A DNA stretch of 64,000 nt from Macrotis lagotis (GCF_037893015.1 NC_133663.1:930001-994000); one strand, 5' to 3'. Numbered from the stretch's first letter, positions 21,017 through 33,550 are shown. Translations and numbers: made by a program. Notes: generated by a model from the sequence alone, not told the origin.

Positions 21017-21784
21017 TTGAAACAGTGATTTTTCAGAGTAAAAATACAGAGCTGGAACAGAATCTATTATGCTTCAGTTTAGGTTAAAAAGAAAACAGGG
21101 GTAGCAATCATGACCACTAACAAAGTAAAAGCACCAATCACCCAATTAAAAGGGATAAAGATGGAAACTACATTTTGCTAAATGATATCGTGGACAATGA
21201 AGTAATATCACTACTAAAGATAGTATGCACCAAATGGCATAGCATCCAAATTCTTAAAGAAAAAAATGAATTAGAGGAGGAAAAAAGTCAAATTCTGAGG
21301 AATCTCAACTTTCCCCTCTCAGAACAAGATAGAGCTAATCATAAAATGAGAAGATAAGGATCTGCATAGAAAAGTTAAATGTGCTAGACCTCTGAAGAAA
21401 ATTGAATGGTAACAGGAGTGCAACTTTTTTCCTCAGCTGTACATGGCACCTTCACAAAAACTGACCATGTATTAGGACAGAAAACCTCATAACCAAGTAA
21501 AAATGTAAAATCATTTTAGACTATAATGCAATAAAATTTATATTTAGTAAAGGACCATAGAAACCTAGATTAAAAGTTAATTGGAAATTAATCCTTCAGG
21601 ATGGGTCAAAGAACAAATCATACAAACAATAACCTCATTAAAGAGAATGAAAACTATGAGACAATATAGCAAAATTCATGTCATACAGCAAAAGCCTGAT
21701 TTAGGGGAACTTTATATCTCTAAATGTTTACAGCAATAAAATAAAGAGCAGATCAAAGAAAAACAAAAACTCTCCAATCAAAGA

Positions 21785-22060
21785 CTGATTGTGAGATTGT
21801 GAGACATGGCAAAGGACCTCCCAGCATGGTATGCTCACATCAAAGTAATATGCTCTTATGAGCAGTAATTCAAAAGACATGTGAGCTGCACAGATTCAGA
21901 GCCATCTCTACCCCAAAGTTCATACAGATTATTTGTACCTGAGCTGTGGTAGAGTCTTCTGAGCTTCTATTTGAGCAGTGATAGTTGTATCTGAAATCCA
22001 ATTTTAGTCATTTTAGTCTTCAGCAAAGCCAGGGGACTCAAAACATGCTGATTCAATGGA
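21785..22060 (+). repeat. Non-L1 LINE ORF terminus (zinc-finger-like)
   Basis: The plus strand reads HMAKDLPAWYAHIKV, then degraded coding down to LFVPEL- and a CGRVF-like end, the counterpart of 5395-5950. It is decayed. Confidence 0.55.
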
Positions 22061-22729
22061 CCTCGGGAATGGGTTACTTGGATACAAGGAGCCTTCATGT
22101 TAATATTGATGATGATGATGATTATTATAGTGCTTTGCCCTTTTGTTTAATGGTGTTTATGTTTAAGGTGTATTTGATACCTTGGTAACATGTAAATCTC
22201 CCTTCTCAAAATTAGTCCATTGTGAGGCCTCTAATTTGATATGTAACTTGATTTATGTAATTTTAATTATGAATATATAAAACATATATTTGACTTATAG
22301 ATTAAGTGATCTGACCCAAAAAATCAAAAGGAGGAAAACTGAGGAAACTAAGTGAATTAGGACAGTACGAAGTTAGCTATGGAAATTGAGTGAACCCCAT
22401 TGACTCCATCTTGTGACTCAGTTTTGGAGCTGGCTCAGTTCCCTCGATTTTGAATGTAGTATAGCTTCCATCCTATAACAAAAATTACTCAATTGTGAGA
22501 ATTGAGATGGGACTTCATTGCTTGTTTGAACTCTAGCCCTGCCTAAATAGGAAGCTAGACCCTTTCAAGACCCTTAATCAAGCTCCTCCATTATGCTGAT
22601 CAGAAATCTGGTCATATACAAAGATTAATGCAAGGTCTTTTCTCACAGTTATACATCTCAAGGAATCCATATGTCTTATCTGAAAATTGGTGTGCCTTAA
22701 TCAGTTCCCATCTTCATGTTCTTCTTGGG
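22061..22729. other. Unassigned intergenic sequence
   Basis: AT-rich sequence with a (GAT)n patch near 22107-22120. The block CCATTGACTCCATCTTGTGA recalls repeat consensus text but I cannot assign a family. No gene is visible. Confidence 0.35.
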
Positions 22730-22932
22730 AGAGATCAAGGAAAGATTTTAAAAATAAAATAAGAAAGGTAGAAGAAAATTGGGAAAAGAAATGACTTATG
22801 CAAGAGAATCAAGGGAAAATGTACAAAATTCCCTGAAGAAAACAACTCCTTAAAAATTAGAATTAGCCAAAGGAAAAGGAGGTTTAAAAAAAAGTTAACT
22901 GAAGAAAATAATTTCTTAAAAATTAGAATTGA

Positions 22933-23084
22933 AGTGGCTGCCAAGTGGCCCAGTGGATAAAGCACCAGCCCTGGAGTCAGGAGTACCTGGGTTCAAATCC
23001 GGTCTCAGACACTTAATAATTACCTAGCTGTGTGGCCTTGAGCAAGCCACTTAACCCCATTTGCCTTACAAAAACCTAAAAATA
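22933..23084 (+). repeat. tRNA-derived SINE in L1
   Basis: A full-length young SINE flanked by AATTAGAATTGA at 22921-22932 and 23085-23096, a perfect 12-bp target duplication. Confidence 0.92.
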
Positions 23085-23143
23085 AATTAGAATTGAGCAA
23101 GTGGAAGCTAATGATTTTATGAGACATCAAGAATCAAAATCAA

Positions 23144-23295
23144 GGGGCAGCTAGGTGGCGCAGTGGATAAGGCACCGGCCCTGGAGTCAGGAGTACCTGG
23201 TTTCAAATCCAGTCTCAGACACTTAATAATTACCTAGCTGTGTGGCCTTGGGCAAGCCACTTAACCCCATTGCCTTGCAAAAACCTAAAAAAAAA
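23144..23295 (+). repeat. tRNA-derived SINE in L1
   Basis: A full-length young SINE flanked by AATCAAAATCAA at 23132-23143 and 23296-23307, a perfect 12-bp target duplication. It sits 47 bp from the previous SINE's right flank. Confidence 0.92.
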
Positions 23296-23383
23296 AATCA
23301 AAATCAAAAGAATGAAAAACAGAATAAAATGTAAAATATCTCATTGGAAAAATAGCTGGCCTGAAAAATAAATCCAGGAGAGA

Positions 23384-23807
23384 ATTTTTTTTTGCTTTAA
23401 AAAAAATATAACTCTTTGCAAAGATAGTTTTCAACATTCATTTTTGGTAATATTTTGGCTTCTACATTTTTCTCTCTCCTTTCCTTCTCCCCTCTCCTTA
23501 GCAGTGAATAATCTGATATAGGTTATACTGTAACTATATTAATATTTCCATATTAGTCATGTTGTAAAAGAAGAATCAAAACAAAAAGCAATGAAAAACC
23601 ATGAGAGGATAAAAAAGCCATTGAAGTATTAAACAAAATCTTAAAATGGAAAATAGTATGCTTTGGTCTTTGTTCAGATGTCATAATTCTTTCTCTGAAT
23701 GTGGATGGTATTTTCCATCACAAGTCCTTTAGAATTTTGTACTGGCTGAGGCGAGCTAAGTCCATTGTTGATCATCACACAAAGTTGCTATCAATTTGTA
23801 CAGTGTT
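23384..23807 (-). repeat. Inverted L1 3' UTR nested in L1 ORF1
   Basis: It begins with a T run on the plus strand and continues with reversed L1 3' text (TTTTCAACATTCATTTTTGGTA; GTCATGTTGTAAAAGAAGAA; TTGTACTGGCTGAGGCGAGCT). CAGGAGAGA at 23375-23383 and 23808-23816 is a 9-bp target duplication. Confidence 0.82.
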
Positions 23808-25830
23808 CAGGAGAGATAATTTAAGAATTATTGGACTATCTAAATGTGATCAAAAAAGAGCCTGGACAATATATTTCAAGAAATTATCAAGGGGAAACTG
23901 TTCTGAAGAATCCACTAATCACCTCCTGAAAGAGATTCCAAATAAAAAGCCAGGGAATATTGCAGCCAAATCCCAGGATGCAAGCAGTCAAAAAGAGGAT
24001 CTATCAGCTTCTACATTAAAGGATCAGAGGATTTTAAATACAATATTCCGGAAGACAAAGGAGCTAACCAAGGATCACCTATCCAGCAATATTTGATCAT
24101 AATGCTTCAGAAGAAAATGAATATTCAATGAAAAGAGCTTTTTTGAACACTCCTAATGAAAAGACCAGAGCTAAACAGAAACTTTGATTTTCAAATTCAA
24201 GATTCAAGCATGAAAGATGACAAAAGAAAGAAGACAGAAGTTATTCAATAAGGTAGAAGTACTTGTAATTCTTAAGAACTGTATAGCTATTAGGGCAGTT
24301 TGAAGGATTACACACAGTGAAAATATAAATTGACTTTGATGGGATGATAAAAAATTAAGGGGTAAGAAAGAGGATTGCACTGGGAGAAGAGAGAAGGGAG
24401 TTGTAGAAATTAGCTCACATGAAGAGGCTCACCTATTACAGTGAAGGGGAAAGAAGGGAGGGTGATGAGCTTTCCTTAAACCTTACTCTTATTGGATTTG
24501 GCTCAAAGAGGAAATAACATACAAACTCAGGTGGATATAGAAATTTGTCTTACAATATAGGGAAAGAGGAGAGGAGGGGGTGACAAAAGTGGGGAATCTA
24601 ATAGAAGGTAGGGGCAAATCAAGGGAATGATGGTCAGAAACAAAACACTGATGAGAAAGGATAAGGTGAAAGGAAAAAAGGAAGCATAAATAGGATGGAG
24701 AGAAATATACAGTGACTTGTGAATGGAAGGAACTCATCAGTAAAATAAAAGTGGATAGGCAGAGTAGATTACAAACCAGAATCATATGACATGTCTTTTA
24801 AAAGAAACACATTTGAAACTCATACATACACACACACACACACACAATAAAATCAAAAGGCTGGAGAATATATCATGCTTCAGTTGAGGTAAAGAAAGCA
24901 AGGGGTATAATCATGATCTCAAAACAAAAGCAAAAATCAATCTAATTAAAAGAGATAAGAAAGGAAATTACATTTTGCTAAAAAGCTTCCCTCAACAATG
25001 AAGTGATATCAAAACTAAATATATGCACCAAACAGTATAGTATCTACATATATAAAGGAGAAGTTAAGTGGGTTTCAGGAGGAAATAGAAAGTAAAATAT
25101 TACTAATGGGAGACTTCCAACATCCCCCCTCTTAGAGCTAGATAAATCTGATTACAAAATAAAATTAAGGAGGTGAATAGAATTTTAGAAAAATTAGATA
25201 TGATATGCTTCTGGAGAAAAATGAATTGGGATAAAGAGGAATATTCCTTTTTCTCAGTGATGATACATGACAACTACACAGAAATTGGCCTTGTCCTAGA
25301 GTATAAAAACTCAAAATTGAATGTAGAAAGGTCAGAATACTATGTACATCTTTTTTCAGATCATATTGCAATAAAAATTACATTGAATAAAGGACCATGG
25401 AAAGATAAATTAAATTTAGTTTAACTAAGCAATCTAATCCTAAAGAATGAAAGGATCAAAGAACAAATCACAGAAACAATTTCATTAAAAAGAATGTCAA
25501 CAAAGAGACAAACTGAAATTTATGAAACGCAGTCAAAATAGTACTTAGGGGGAAATTATATCACTAGACACTTCAATAAAATAGAGAAAAAGCAAATCTG
25601 CTAATTGAACTTGCAACTAAAAAAACTAAAAAAAAGACCAAATTAAAATTCTCCAATTTAATACCAAAATGGAAATCCTGAATATCAAAGGAGAATTAAT
25701 AAAATTGAAAGGAAATCGCTGAATTAAACTATGAACTTGGGTTTCTCTTGAGAAAAATGAGATAGATAAACCATTGCTTAACTTGATTAAAAGCAAGAAG
25801 AAAAACAAATTACCAGTTCAAAAATGAAGA

Positions 25831-26245
25831 GTGAATTCACCAAATTCCTTGTATGTCACAAATAGGGTGCTAATTCCTAAATCAAGAAGAACCAAAAACA
25901 TCAGGAGAGGGGAGAGAAGGAGGAAGAAAAATGTAGAACTTAGAATCTTACTCCCAAAAAAATCAATGTTGAAAAGTATCTTAGCATATAGTTGGAATAA
26001 TTTTTTCAAAGCAAAACAATTATCTCTTGGATCTATTTTAGCAGTCACTTATTTTTTCAATGAGATATTTCACATTTTATTCTATTTTTTATTGTTTTCT
26101 TTGATTCTTGATATCTCATGAAGTCATTGACTTCCACATGCTCAATTCTCAATTGGATGGAGCTTCTTAAGTTAGCTTTTTTTTAAACTTCCTTTTCCAT
26201 TTGACGAATTCCAATTTTTAAGAAGGCATTTTCTTCAGGGAATTT
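25831..26245. repeat. L1 fragment mosaic (plus tail, then inverted ORF1)
   Basis: About 25940-26005 reads like a plus-strand L1 tail (AATGTTGAAAAGTATCTTAGCA). About 26020-26245 reads as reversed ORF1 (minus strand CATGAGATATCAAGAATCAAAG). Boundaries are approximate. Confidence 0.6.
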
Positions 26246-27620
26246 TTGCCTAAGAAGTGTAAGGATGGACTAGTGGAATGGGGACCTTGGTTATTTTTCC
26301 TGCCTCTGGCCTCCACCCTGCTCACTCTCTACTCATAACTGCCTGTTTAGTGCTATCCCTCCTTTATTAATACTGCCAGCATTGTCTAAATTAGACGGTG
26401 ATGACACTCCTTCCTGCTCAGATAGGAGGCTCTTCCCCATGACCCCACCCTTGGCAGGGCATTGGAGGGCAGCATCACTATCAGGTTACCTTCCATTGAA
26501 TTCAAGGCTTCAAAGTCAAAACAAAATGCACACAGACATGATATTTGCTGAACTCAACATGTGTGAACCACTGTTGACAGTGATCTGCAGGAGATCTCAG
26601 AGAATGAATAGAGTCCCTCTGTGTGAATCCACTGACAAAGAATACTGGGCAGAAATATATCTACTTAGATTTTGAGAATGCTCTGAGGATTGCCCTATGA
26701 AAGTCACCAAGTCCTTTCTAAGAATCACAAGTGTCCCAACTCAGAATGAGTTGCTTTGAGAGGCAGTGAGTTCCACATCACTTGATAGTGTTCAAGGTGT
26801 TTCTGAAGTCTCTTCTAAAGCTGAGATTCTGGCAAGGGTTCAGGGATTCTCTGAGTCCTTCACATAAACTCTTTGAAATTTAGGGAGATCATCATTACTT
26901 TCAAGAGCAAAGAACAAAAAGAAATCTCAGCTTGCGATGTTTTTTTGCTTCACATCATTAAGTAACAGGCTGCAAACAAATGGGCATTTGTCCCATGAGC
27001 TATGAGCCTTTTAAACAGCAAATCCCCCACATCCTTTCACTTCCTCAACAACTGGGGGGTGGGGGTGGGGGGGTTGACACTCTGCCAAGGCCAAGGTGAA
27101 AGGATGGGAAGATTGGACTCATCTGAAGATGTGGCATGGGGCCCCTGACCTGATGAGGGAGCAGCAGCTCATGATTGTGAAAATTATCCTGGGAGGATGA
27201 AAGCCCCTCGCCCACTACAGGGAAAAGGGCCAAGGGCTTGAGACAGCCAAGGGCTTCTGGGCCCCTGCCCTTCCTACTCCTTCTTCCCCCTGGCTCAGAA
27301 TGCCTAGCTTTCCCATAGCTTGAATGAAAAGCTCCTTGTCCTCTGCCTGCCAACCAAGTGGGAGTGGGCATAGGCACATCCGGCTACAGCTCCAGTCCCA
27401 AGAGGCCCCGAGGTTTCCTTGGCAGCACGATAGTACTGCTGAGACAGTCAGTATGGGAAGAGTCTGATTCAGAGTCCTGGCACTCATCTGGGCCAAATGC
27501 ATCTCAGCTCCCTAAAAACAGCTGCCTCCCTGACAATGCTGGGGCTCTACTCTCTGGGACTGGCCCCCATGGCTTGTGTGTACTCTCTCCCCTAGCTGAA
27601 CACTAGACCAACATCTTCTT
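26246..27620. other. Intergenic, no gene recognised
   Basis: Mixed unique-looking sequence with a G-rich patch at 27053-27074. Open frames on both strands near 27045-27606 have no recognisable domain or codon signal. Confidence 0.35.
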
Positions 27621-27624
27621 GAGG

Positions 27625-27712
27625 ACAGGGTCCAACTTTTGCCCTTTTATATGTCCTTCAGCCCCAGAACATAGTAGGTACTTAATAAATGGTCATTGAC
27701 TGGCTGACAGAC
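27625..27712 (+). repeat. L2/MIR3-type 3' tail
   Basis: The text CAGAACATAGTAGGTACTTA followed by ATAAATGGTCATTGACTG is the conserved end of L2-type elements. Confidence 0.7.
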
Positions 27713-27903
27713 AAAACCATGCATATGCCTATACGTGAACCTAAATGCAGAAGTATACACACATGCACAGGTCCATATACACTCCCCAGTTACATCCAGC
27801 TCCAACTTTAGGAAGACTCCTTTTGGTAGGCAGGTCAGATAGATGGGAGAGGAAGAGGATTGTCACTCATTCTCCAAGATTATGACATCAGAAAGGTGAT
27901 ACT

Positions 27904-28054
27904 GGGGTGGCTAGGTGGCGCAGGGGGTAAAGCACCAGCTTTGGAGTCAGGAGTACCTGGGTTCAAATCCGGTCTCAGACACTTAATAATTACCTAGCTA
28001 TGTGGCCTTGGGCAAGCCACTTAACCCCATTTGCCTTGCAAAAAAAAAATAAAA
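27904..28054 (+). repeat. tRNA-derived SINE, short young family
   Basis: Full length, with the GGTGGCTAGGTGGCGCAG head, GGGTTCAAATCCGGTCTC box and A tail interrupted by T. Confidence 0.9.
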
Positions 28055-28189
28055 GGTGATACCATAACATGCTTGGATTTGAGTGAGGTGGAGCTGTGCT
28101 AAGTCACCAGCCTCACTTTATCCTCTGGAGTTATTTGAGTTCAGTGGCCAGATATGGATCAGGATGGCTGGTGATGGCCCTGGATGTAA

Positions 28190-28322
28190 GGTAATCAGGA
28201 TTAAGTGACTTTTCCAGTATCACACAGCTGGTAAGTTGGCAAGTATCTGAGGTCAGATCTGAACTCGGGTCCTCCTGATTTCAGGACTGGTGCTGTATCA
28301 GCTGCACCACCTAGCTGCTCCA
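28190..28322 (-). repeat. Diverged tRNA-derived SINE, minus strand
   Basis: The reversed copy ends CACCACCTAGCTGCTCC. It is more diverged than the copy at 27904 and lies 135 bp from it in the opposite orientation. Confidence 0.8.
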
Positions 28323-29225
28323 ATAGGAGGATGAAACAAGGGTGATTATAAGCTTGCCTGGAAGATCCGGGCAATGCCATCTCAGAGACATCTCTGCTAT
28401 CACTTTCCTAGGGGGAAATAACTCTTCTCTCTCCCTCTTCCTTTCTTTTCCCTCTTCCTCTTTAGCCCCCCTTCTTCTCATTCATCTCAAATCTTCTCGA
28501 TTCTTTCTTTCTTTCTCCTCCTTCCTCCTCCTCACTTCCTTTCCTTCCTCCTCTCCCTCTTTTCCCCTCCTCTCCTCTTTTCCTTTTTTCCTCTTCCTCC
28601 TTTTGCTCAACACATGGAGAGACTGCTGCCCCTTATTTCCATCAATTCTGAAGATTTTCCCCTTCGAACATGCCAATTCCTTCTTAAATGAAGAAGGCTG
28701 TTGTGTCATGACAAAAGACAATCCTAGGCCCAGGTCCAGGAGAGATGGATCAAGGGCACCCTGTCCAGGGAGCCCCCAGTTGTCCTGAGCCAAAAGCAGA
28801 CCATTCTTTGAGTTTCTCTGGCCAGGAAGGAGAATGTTAGGTATTCAGAATAGTCTGTGGTGGGTTTCAATACGAACTTTGTGGTCCTAACTATTCCCCA
28901 GGCTCCCCTCAGAAACCGAGCTCAGTGAGGGAAAAGGAGTTACCCCTTCTAGAGGGATGGCACAAGCCTCAAAGGACCCAGAAATATTGCCCAGAGACTG
29001 GACAGCTGGGGCCAGACCTCTGGAGGTTCCTCTGGGTTGCAACATCTCCTACAGCAAACCTTTGCTGCCCCTAGCTGCCAATGCTTTCTCCGTATCCAGA
29101 GGAGCCACCAATTGTTTCTAAGGAAAACTAAGCTCTTGGGGGTCAGGCAGGGGTGTAGGCAGATCCCTGGCCAATGCCACAGATTTGTCAAAAGCAGGTT
29201 TGAATATCAGTAACAGAAATATTAT
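28323..29225. other. Intergenic, includes a pyrimidine tract
   Basis: 28425-28612 is a CTTCC/TCCTC pyrimidine tract. The rest is unassigned. Confidence 0.4.
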
Positions 29226-29229
29226 TATT

Positions 29230-31560
29230 TAAACAGATGCCGAATAAGTTATTTCTATTAAAAAACACTACAGAGCGTAGGAATAAATGAAGTGTTCCTT
29301 AAAATGATTAGCAGATCTAAAGCCACCTACAAACACTATATGTAATGAGGAAAAGCTAGAAGCCTTCCCAGTAAGATCAGGGGTGAAACAAGGATGCCCA
29401 TTATCACCATTATTATTCAATATGATATTAGAAAGATTAGCTTTAATAATAAGAGAAGAAAAAGAAATTGAAGGAATTAGAATAGGGAACAAAAACAAAA
29501 TACCCACTCTTTATAGATGGATTGGCCTATGTAAAATAAACCCCATGAATCATCAGCATTTCGTATATATTACTAACAAGAGAATAGAGACAGAGACAGA
29601 GAAATTTCATTTAAAATAACTGTAGACAACACAAAAGACTTGGGAGTCTATCTGTTAAGGCAAACTCAGAAACCTTACGAAAACAACTATAAAACACTTT
29701 CACATAAAATCAAATCTAACCAACTGGGCAAATGTCCATTGCACATAGAATAAAAATGACAAATCTGCCTAAATTAAATGATTTATTCACACTATTTCAA
29801 TCAAACAACCAAAATTACTTTATTGAACTAAGAAAAGTAAATTCAGATAGAGGAACAAAAGGTCAAGAATATCAAGGAAATTAATGGGGGAAAATGCAAA
29901 CGAAGGTGACCTAGCCATACCAGCTCTAAAACTATGTTATAAAGCAGCAGATGTCAAAATCATTTGGTACTGGCTAAGAAACAGAGTAGTGCATCAGTAG
30001 AATAGAATAGGGGCAAAAGGAATAGTAGTAAATGATTATCATGATCTGCTCTTTGATAAACCCAATGATTCCAGCTTCACCTCTGGTAAATACTGGTGGG
30101 AAAACTAGAAGACAGAAACTAAGACTAGACCAACATCTCACACCCTCCACCAAGGTAAGGTTGAAATGGGTGCAGGATTTAGACATAAAGGATATCATAA
30201 GCTAATTTGGAGAACAAGGAATAGTTGCTCTGTCAGATATATGGAGAATGGAGCCATTTATGACCAAAGAAGAGATAGAGTACGTTATACAAATGGATAA
30301 TTTTGATTACATTAAATTGAAAAAAATTTGCACAAATAAAACCAATGAAATCAAGATAAAAAGGAAGGAAGGAAGTTAGAAAACAATTTTTACAGCCGGT
30401 ACTCATGACAAAGGATTCATTTCTAAAATATATAGAAAACAGAGTCAAATTTATAAGAATGCAAGTCATTCTCCAATTGATAAATGATTAAAGAATATGA
30501 AAAAGCAGTTGTCAGATGAAAAAATTAAATCTATAGCCATATGAAAAAATGTTCTAAGTCATTATTGATTAAAGAAATACAAATTAAAGCAACTCTGAGG
30601 TAGCATCTCTTGCCTATCAGATGGGTCAATATGACTGAAATGGAAAATGATCAATATTGGAGGGGATGTGGAAAAACTTGGACCTATCACATCTTTGGTG
30701 GAGTTGTGAACTTGTCCAACCTTTCTGAAGAACAATTTGGAATTACCCCCCAAAGAGCAATAAAATTGTACATACCCTTTTATTCAACCATACCACTACT
30801 GGTTCTGTATCCTGAAGAGATCACAAAAAGGATAAAAAACCCATATGTACAAAAAAATATTTATAGCAGTTCTTTTCAAAGTATCAAGGAATTGGAAATA
30901 GATGAGATGCCCTCCAATTGAGATCTAACTGAACAAATTGTGGTATATGAAGGTGATGGAAACTATTGTTCTATAAGAAGTCATGAGGGACTCGACTTCA
31001 GAATAGCTTCAAAAGACTTTCATGAACTGATGCTGAGTGAAGTAAGCAGAACCAGAAGAACACTGTACACATTAACAGCAATACGAGGTGAAGGTCAACC
31101 ATGATAGACTTGTTCATTTCAGCAGTACAATAATCAAAGGCAATTCCAAGGGCGGCTAGGTGGCACAGTGGATAGAGCACCGGCCCTGGTGTCAAGAGTA
31201 CTTGAGTTCAAATCTGACCTCAGACACTTAATAATTACCTAGCTGTGTAGTCTTGAGCAAGCCACTTAACCCCATTGCCTTGCAGGTTTGTGATGGAAAA
31301 TACCATCCATATCCAGAGGACTAACAATGGAGTTTAAATGCAGACCAAAACTTATTATCTTCAATTTATAAAAGTTGTCTTATGTATTGTGTTTTTTCCT
31401 CACCAATGTTTTTCCCTATTTCAATTTGATTCTTATTTTACAACATGATTCATATGGATTTCTGTTTAACCTGGTTATAAATGCATAGCCTATGTTGGAA
31501 GGGAAGGGGAGAAGGAAGGGAGGGAGGAAGAAAAATAGGGAACTCAAAACTGTAAAAAAT
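29230..31560 (+). repeat. L1 ORF2 (reverse transcriptase to 3' end), degenerate
   Basis: The reverse-transcriptase block is readable near 29380-29500 as GVKQGCPLSPLLFNMILERL, followed by decayed thumb and C-terminal text, then a 3' end ending near 31560. A SINE (31149-31286) is nested in the 3' UTR. Several frame breaks are present. Confidence 0.82.
31149..31286 (+). repeat. tRNA-derived SINE nested in L1 3' UTR
   Basis: It splits the L1 text GGCAATTCCA ... GGTTTGTGATGGAAAATACC, which is continuous in the related copy at about 46588-46610. Confidence 0.88.
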
Positions 31561-31583
31561 GTTCATCAAAAACTATGGTTGTA

Positions 31584-31732
31584 AGGGCAGCTAGGTGGTG
31601 CAGTGAACAGAGCACTGGTCCTGGAGTCAGGAGGACCTGAGTTCAAATTTGATCTCAGACACTTAATAATCATCTAGCTGTGTGACCTTTGGCAATTCAC
31701 TCAACCCCACTGCTTTACAAAAAAAAAAAACT
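31584..31732 (+). repeat. tRNA-derived SINE
   Basis: Young-type SINE just beyond the L1 tail, with an A run at its end. Confidence 0.88.
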
Positions 31733-31984
31733 ACTGTTATATGTGGTTTGAAAAATAAGTAAATATTTTTAAATGGATTTGAGGGGTATAGAACTGGCAT
31801 GATTGTGTGCTATTATTCTATTTCTTTCTTCTTCTGTATGACACCAATGTATTGAATGTCTCCCTCAGTACACTCCTTTCCTTATCACTTTATGATTACA
31901 AAAGCAAACTCATTGAACCTTCTCTTTATCCAATCTAATAAGGGACTCCTTGGATCTTAATAAATGTTCATTGTCTAGTTCAGG

Positions 31985-32182
31985 AATGTTCAACTCTTTG
32001 TAATTCCATCTGGGGTTTTCTTGGCAAAGACTCTGGAGTAGTTTGCCATTTATCTCTCCAGTACATTTGATAGATGAGAAAACTGAGGCACACAGGAACT
32101 TACCCAGGGTCGCACATCTAGGAAGTGTCTTCCTGATTCCAGGCTCAGTACTCTATCCATTGGGCCACCAAGCTGCCTCCTA
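31985..32182 (-). repeat. Long-type tRNA-derived SINE, minus strand
   Basis: Reversed wording: GGGGTTTTCTTGGCAAAGAC, GGAGTAGTTTGCCATTTAT, GATGAGAAAACTGAGGCAC, and ending GGGCCACCAAGCTGCC. Confidence 0.85.
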
Positions 32183-33309
32183 GCAGGTTTGTCAGCTATC
32201 TCAGCAGCCTCTCTCAAGTGGTGCAAATATTATCTTATTTGATAAAAGTTATTGAAATAGCTCACAAGCTTGCAGATAGAATTAGGGGCCTAAAAGGTCA
32301 AATACAGGACTGATGGTAATATAGTGTCAATCTAATCTTTCTATTTGGAGTCATGTGTTCAAGGAGAGGGGGGGGAGACTTAGTTGAGAGAAGTTGAGGA
32401 AAGAGCTGTAAGTTTGGGGCTGGGTGACCTCAGAGCCAAGGAAACTGATTATCTTTCAGGTAGGTCCCAGTGGTCTGGCCTCTTTCTTAGACCATATTTT
32501 GATACACACACACACACACACACACCCCCACTTCTGGGAAGAGTATTGATAAACGTCTGTGTCCGTAGGAGCTGACCAGGGTGCTGAAGGATTTGGAGCC
32601 TGTAAAGACCAGCATGGCCAGGCCAGTTGTGTCTTCCTTTCTTTCCAGACTCCACTATAGACTCTCCTTCCCTCTCCTCCTCCAAGATGTTGTCTTCCCC
32701 CATTTAGAAATTTAGAAATTCCCCATTTAGAAAGTCCCTTAAGGGCAGGGATTGGCTTCTTTGTTGAATATATTGGGATCCCCAGTATTTAGAGTTCAAG
32801 GTTTAATAAATGCTTATGGATTTCATGTGATTTCATTTTAGGAAATGGGGGATGTTTAGCCTGAAAACATAAAAGTCTTGTTCGGGTGTAACTGACGGCC
32901 CAGGACCTCTCCTCTATACTCAGGAAAGATTTGATCTGAGTCCCTCCCCCACTTCCCTCATCATATGTCTTTGGCTTAGTTTGCCCCACCCAATATCACT
33001 CAAATACAGATTGTGTTTAGATCTGCATTGATGTGCACAAAAGGGTCCCCATGATAAGCATTCATGGGAACAATGGTCTTTATGGATAGGTTAGCTGTCA
33101 CCCCACAGAGTGCAGCATCCAGAGAGTACATAAAGAATATGTAATAACCCATTAAGAATACAGTTCTCTTCCTTTTATGCAGCCCTTCCTAACCTCAGAA
33201 AAGAAAAAACTTGGACTCAATAGAGAAACATTCCAGGCAGTCACCCTTTCATTTCAGAGCTCCAGTCTTTTGGTTTGATCCCTAAATTCTGGAAATTCCA
33301 TGAGACGAG
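32183..33309. other. Intergenic, mostly unassigned
   Basis: It holds a (CA)n run at about 32501-32525 and an L2-type tail near 32735-32830 (CTTAAGGGCAGGGATTGGCT, then TTTAATAAATGCTTATGGA). No gene is recognised. Confidence 0.45.
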
Positions 33310-33550
33310 GTGAGGCAAATGCCTGGAGTCCTGGGCCCAGAGCCAGGAAATTTCTGTTCCAATCCAGCCTCAGTCACTTTCTAGCTGTGTGACTCTGGGT
33401 GAGTCACTTCACCTCAGGTGGTCTCAGTTTCCTCTACTGTAAAATGGGAGTGATAATAGCACCCACCTCTCAGGATTGTTGAGCTCTTCTTTGTAAAAAG
33501 TGCTTATCCCACAATGCCTGGCACACAGTGGTATCACTTATTCCCTACAC
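33310..33550 (+). repeat. MIR/THER SINE, near full length
   Basis: The order is GCCTCAGTCACTTTCTAGCTG, GTCTCAGTTTCCTCTACTGT, then a 3' end AATGCCTGGCACACAGTGG. This is a well-preserved ancient mammalian SINE. Confidence 0.85.

Larger units (their letters stand above)
18266..21780 (+). repeat. L1, 5' UTR to ORF2 endonuclease region, interrupted
   Basis: The order is a 5' UTR-like part, ORF1 text (CACCAATCACCTCCTGAAAG at about 19039), then ORF2 endonuclease text (TGCTTCAGTTTAGG..., CCAAATGGCATAGCATCC...). The reverse-transcriptase part is missing. Three later insertions split it: an L1 3' end (19691-20470), a SINE (20483-20623) and a reversed SINE (20871-21016). Reading frames are broken. Confidence 0.75.
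22730..25830 (+). repeat. L1, ORF1 to ORF2 endonuclease region, with three nested insertions
   Basis: ORF1 coiled-coil-like text (AAGAAAATAATTTCTTAAAAATTAG...), CACCTCCTGAAAGAGATTCC, the ORF1/ORF2 spacer with (CA)n at 24824-24847, then endonuclease text ATATGCACCAAACAGTATAG and GGGAGACTTCCAACATCC. Inserted in it are SINEs at 22933-23084 and 23144-23295 and an inverted L1 3' end at 23384-23807. Frames are broken. Confidence 0.8.

Noticed and set aside
22061-22729. Possible LTR fragment (CCATTGACTCCATCTTGTGA block)
   Set aside because: No matching end repeats, primer site or coding part; left as unassigned.
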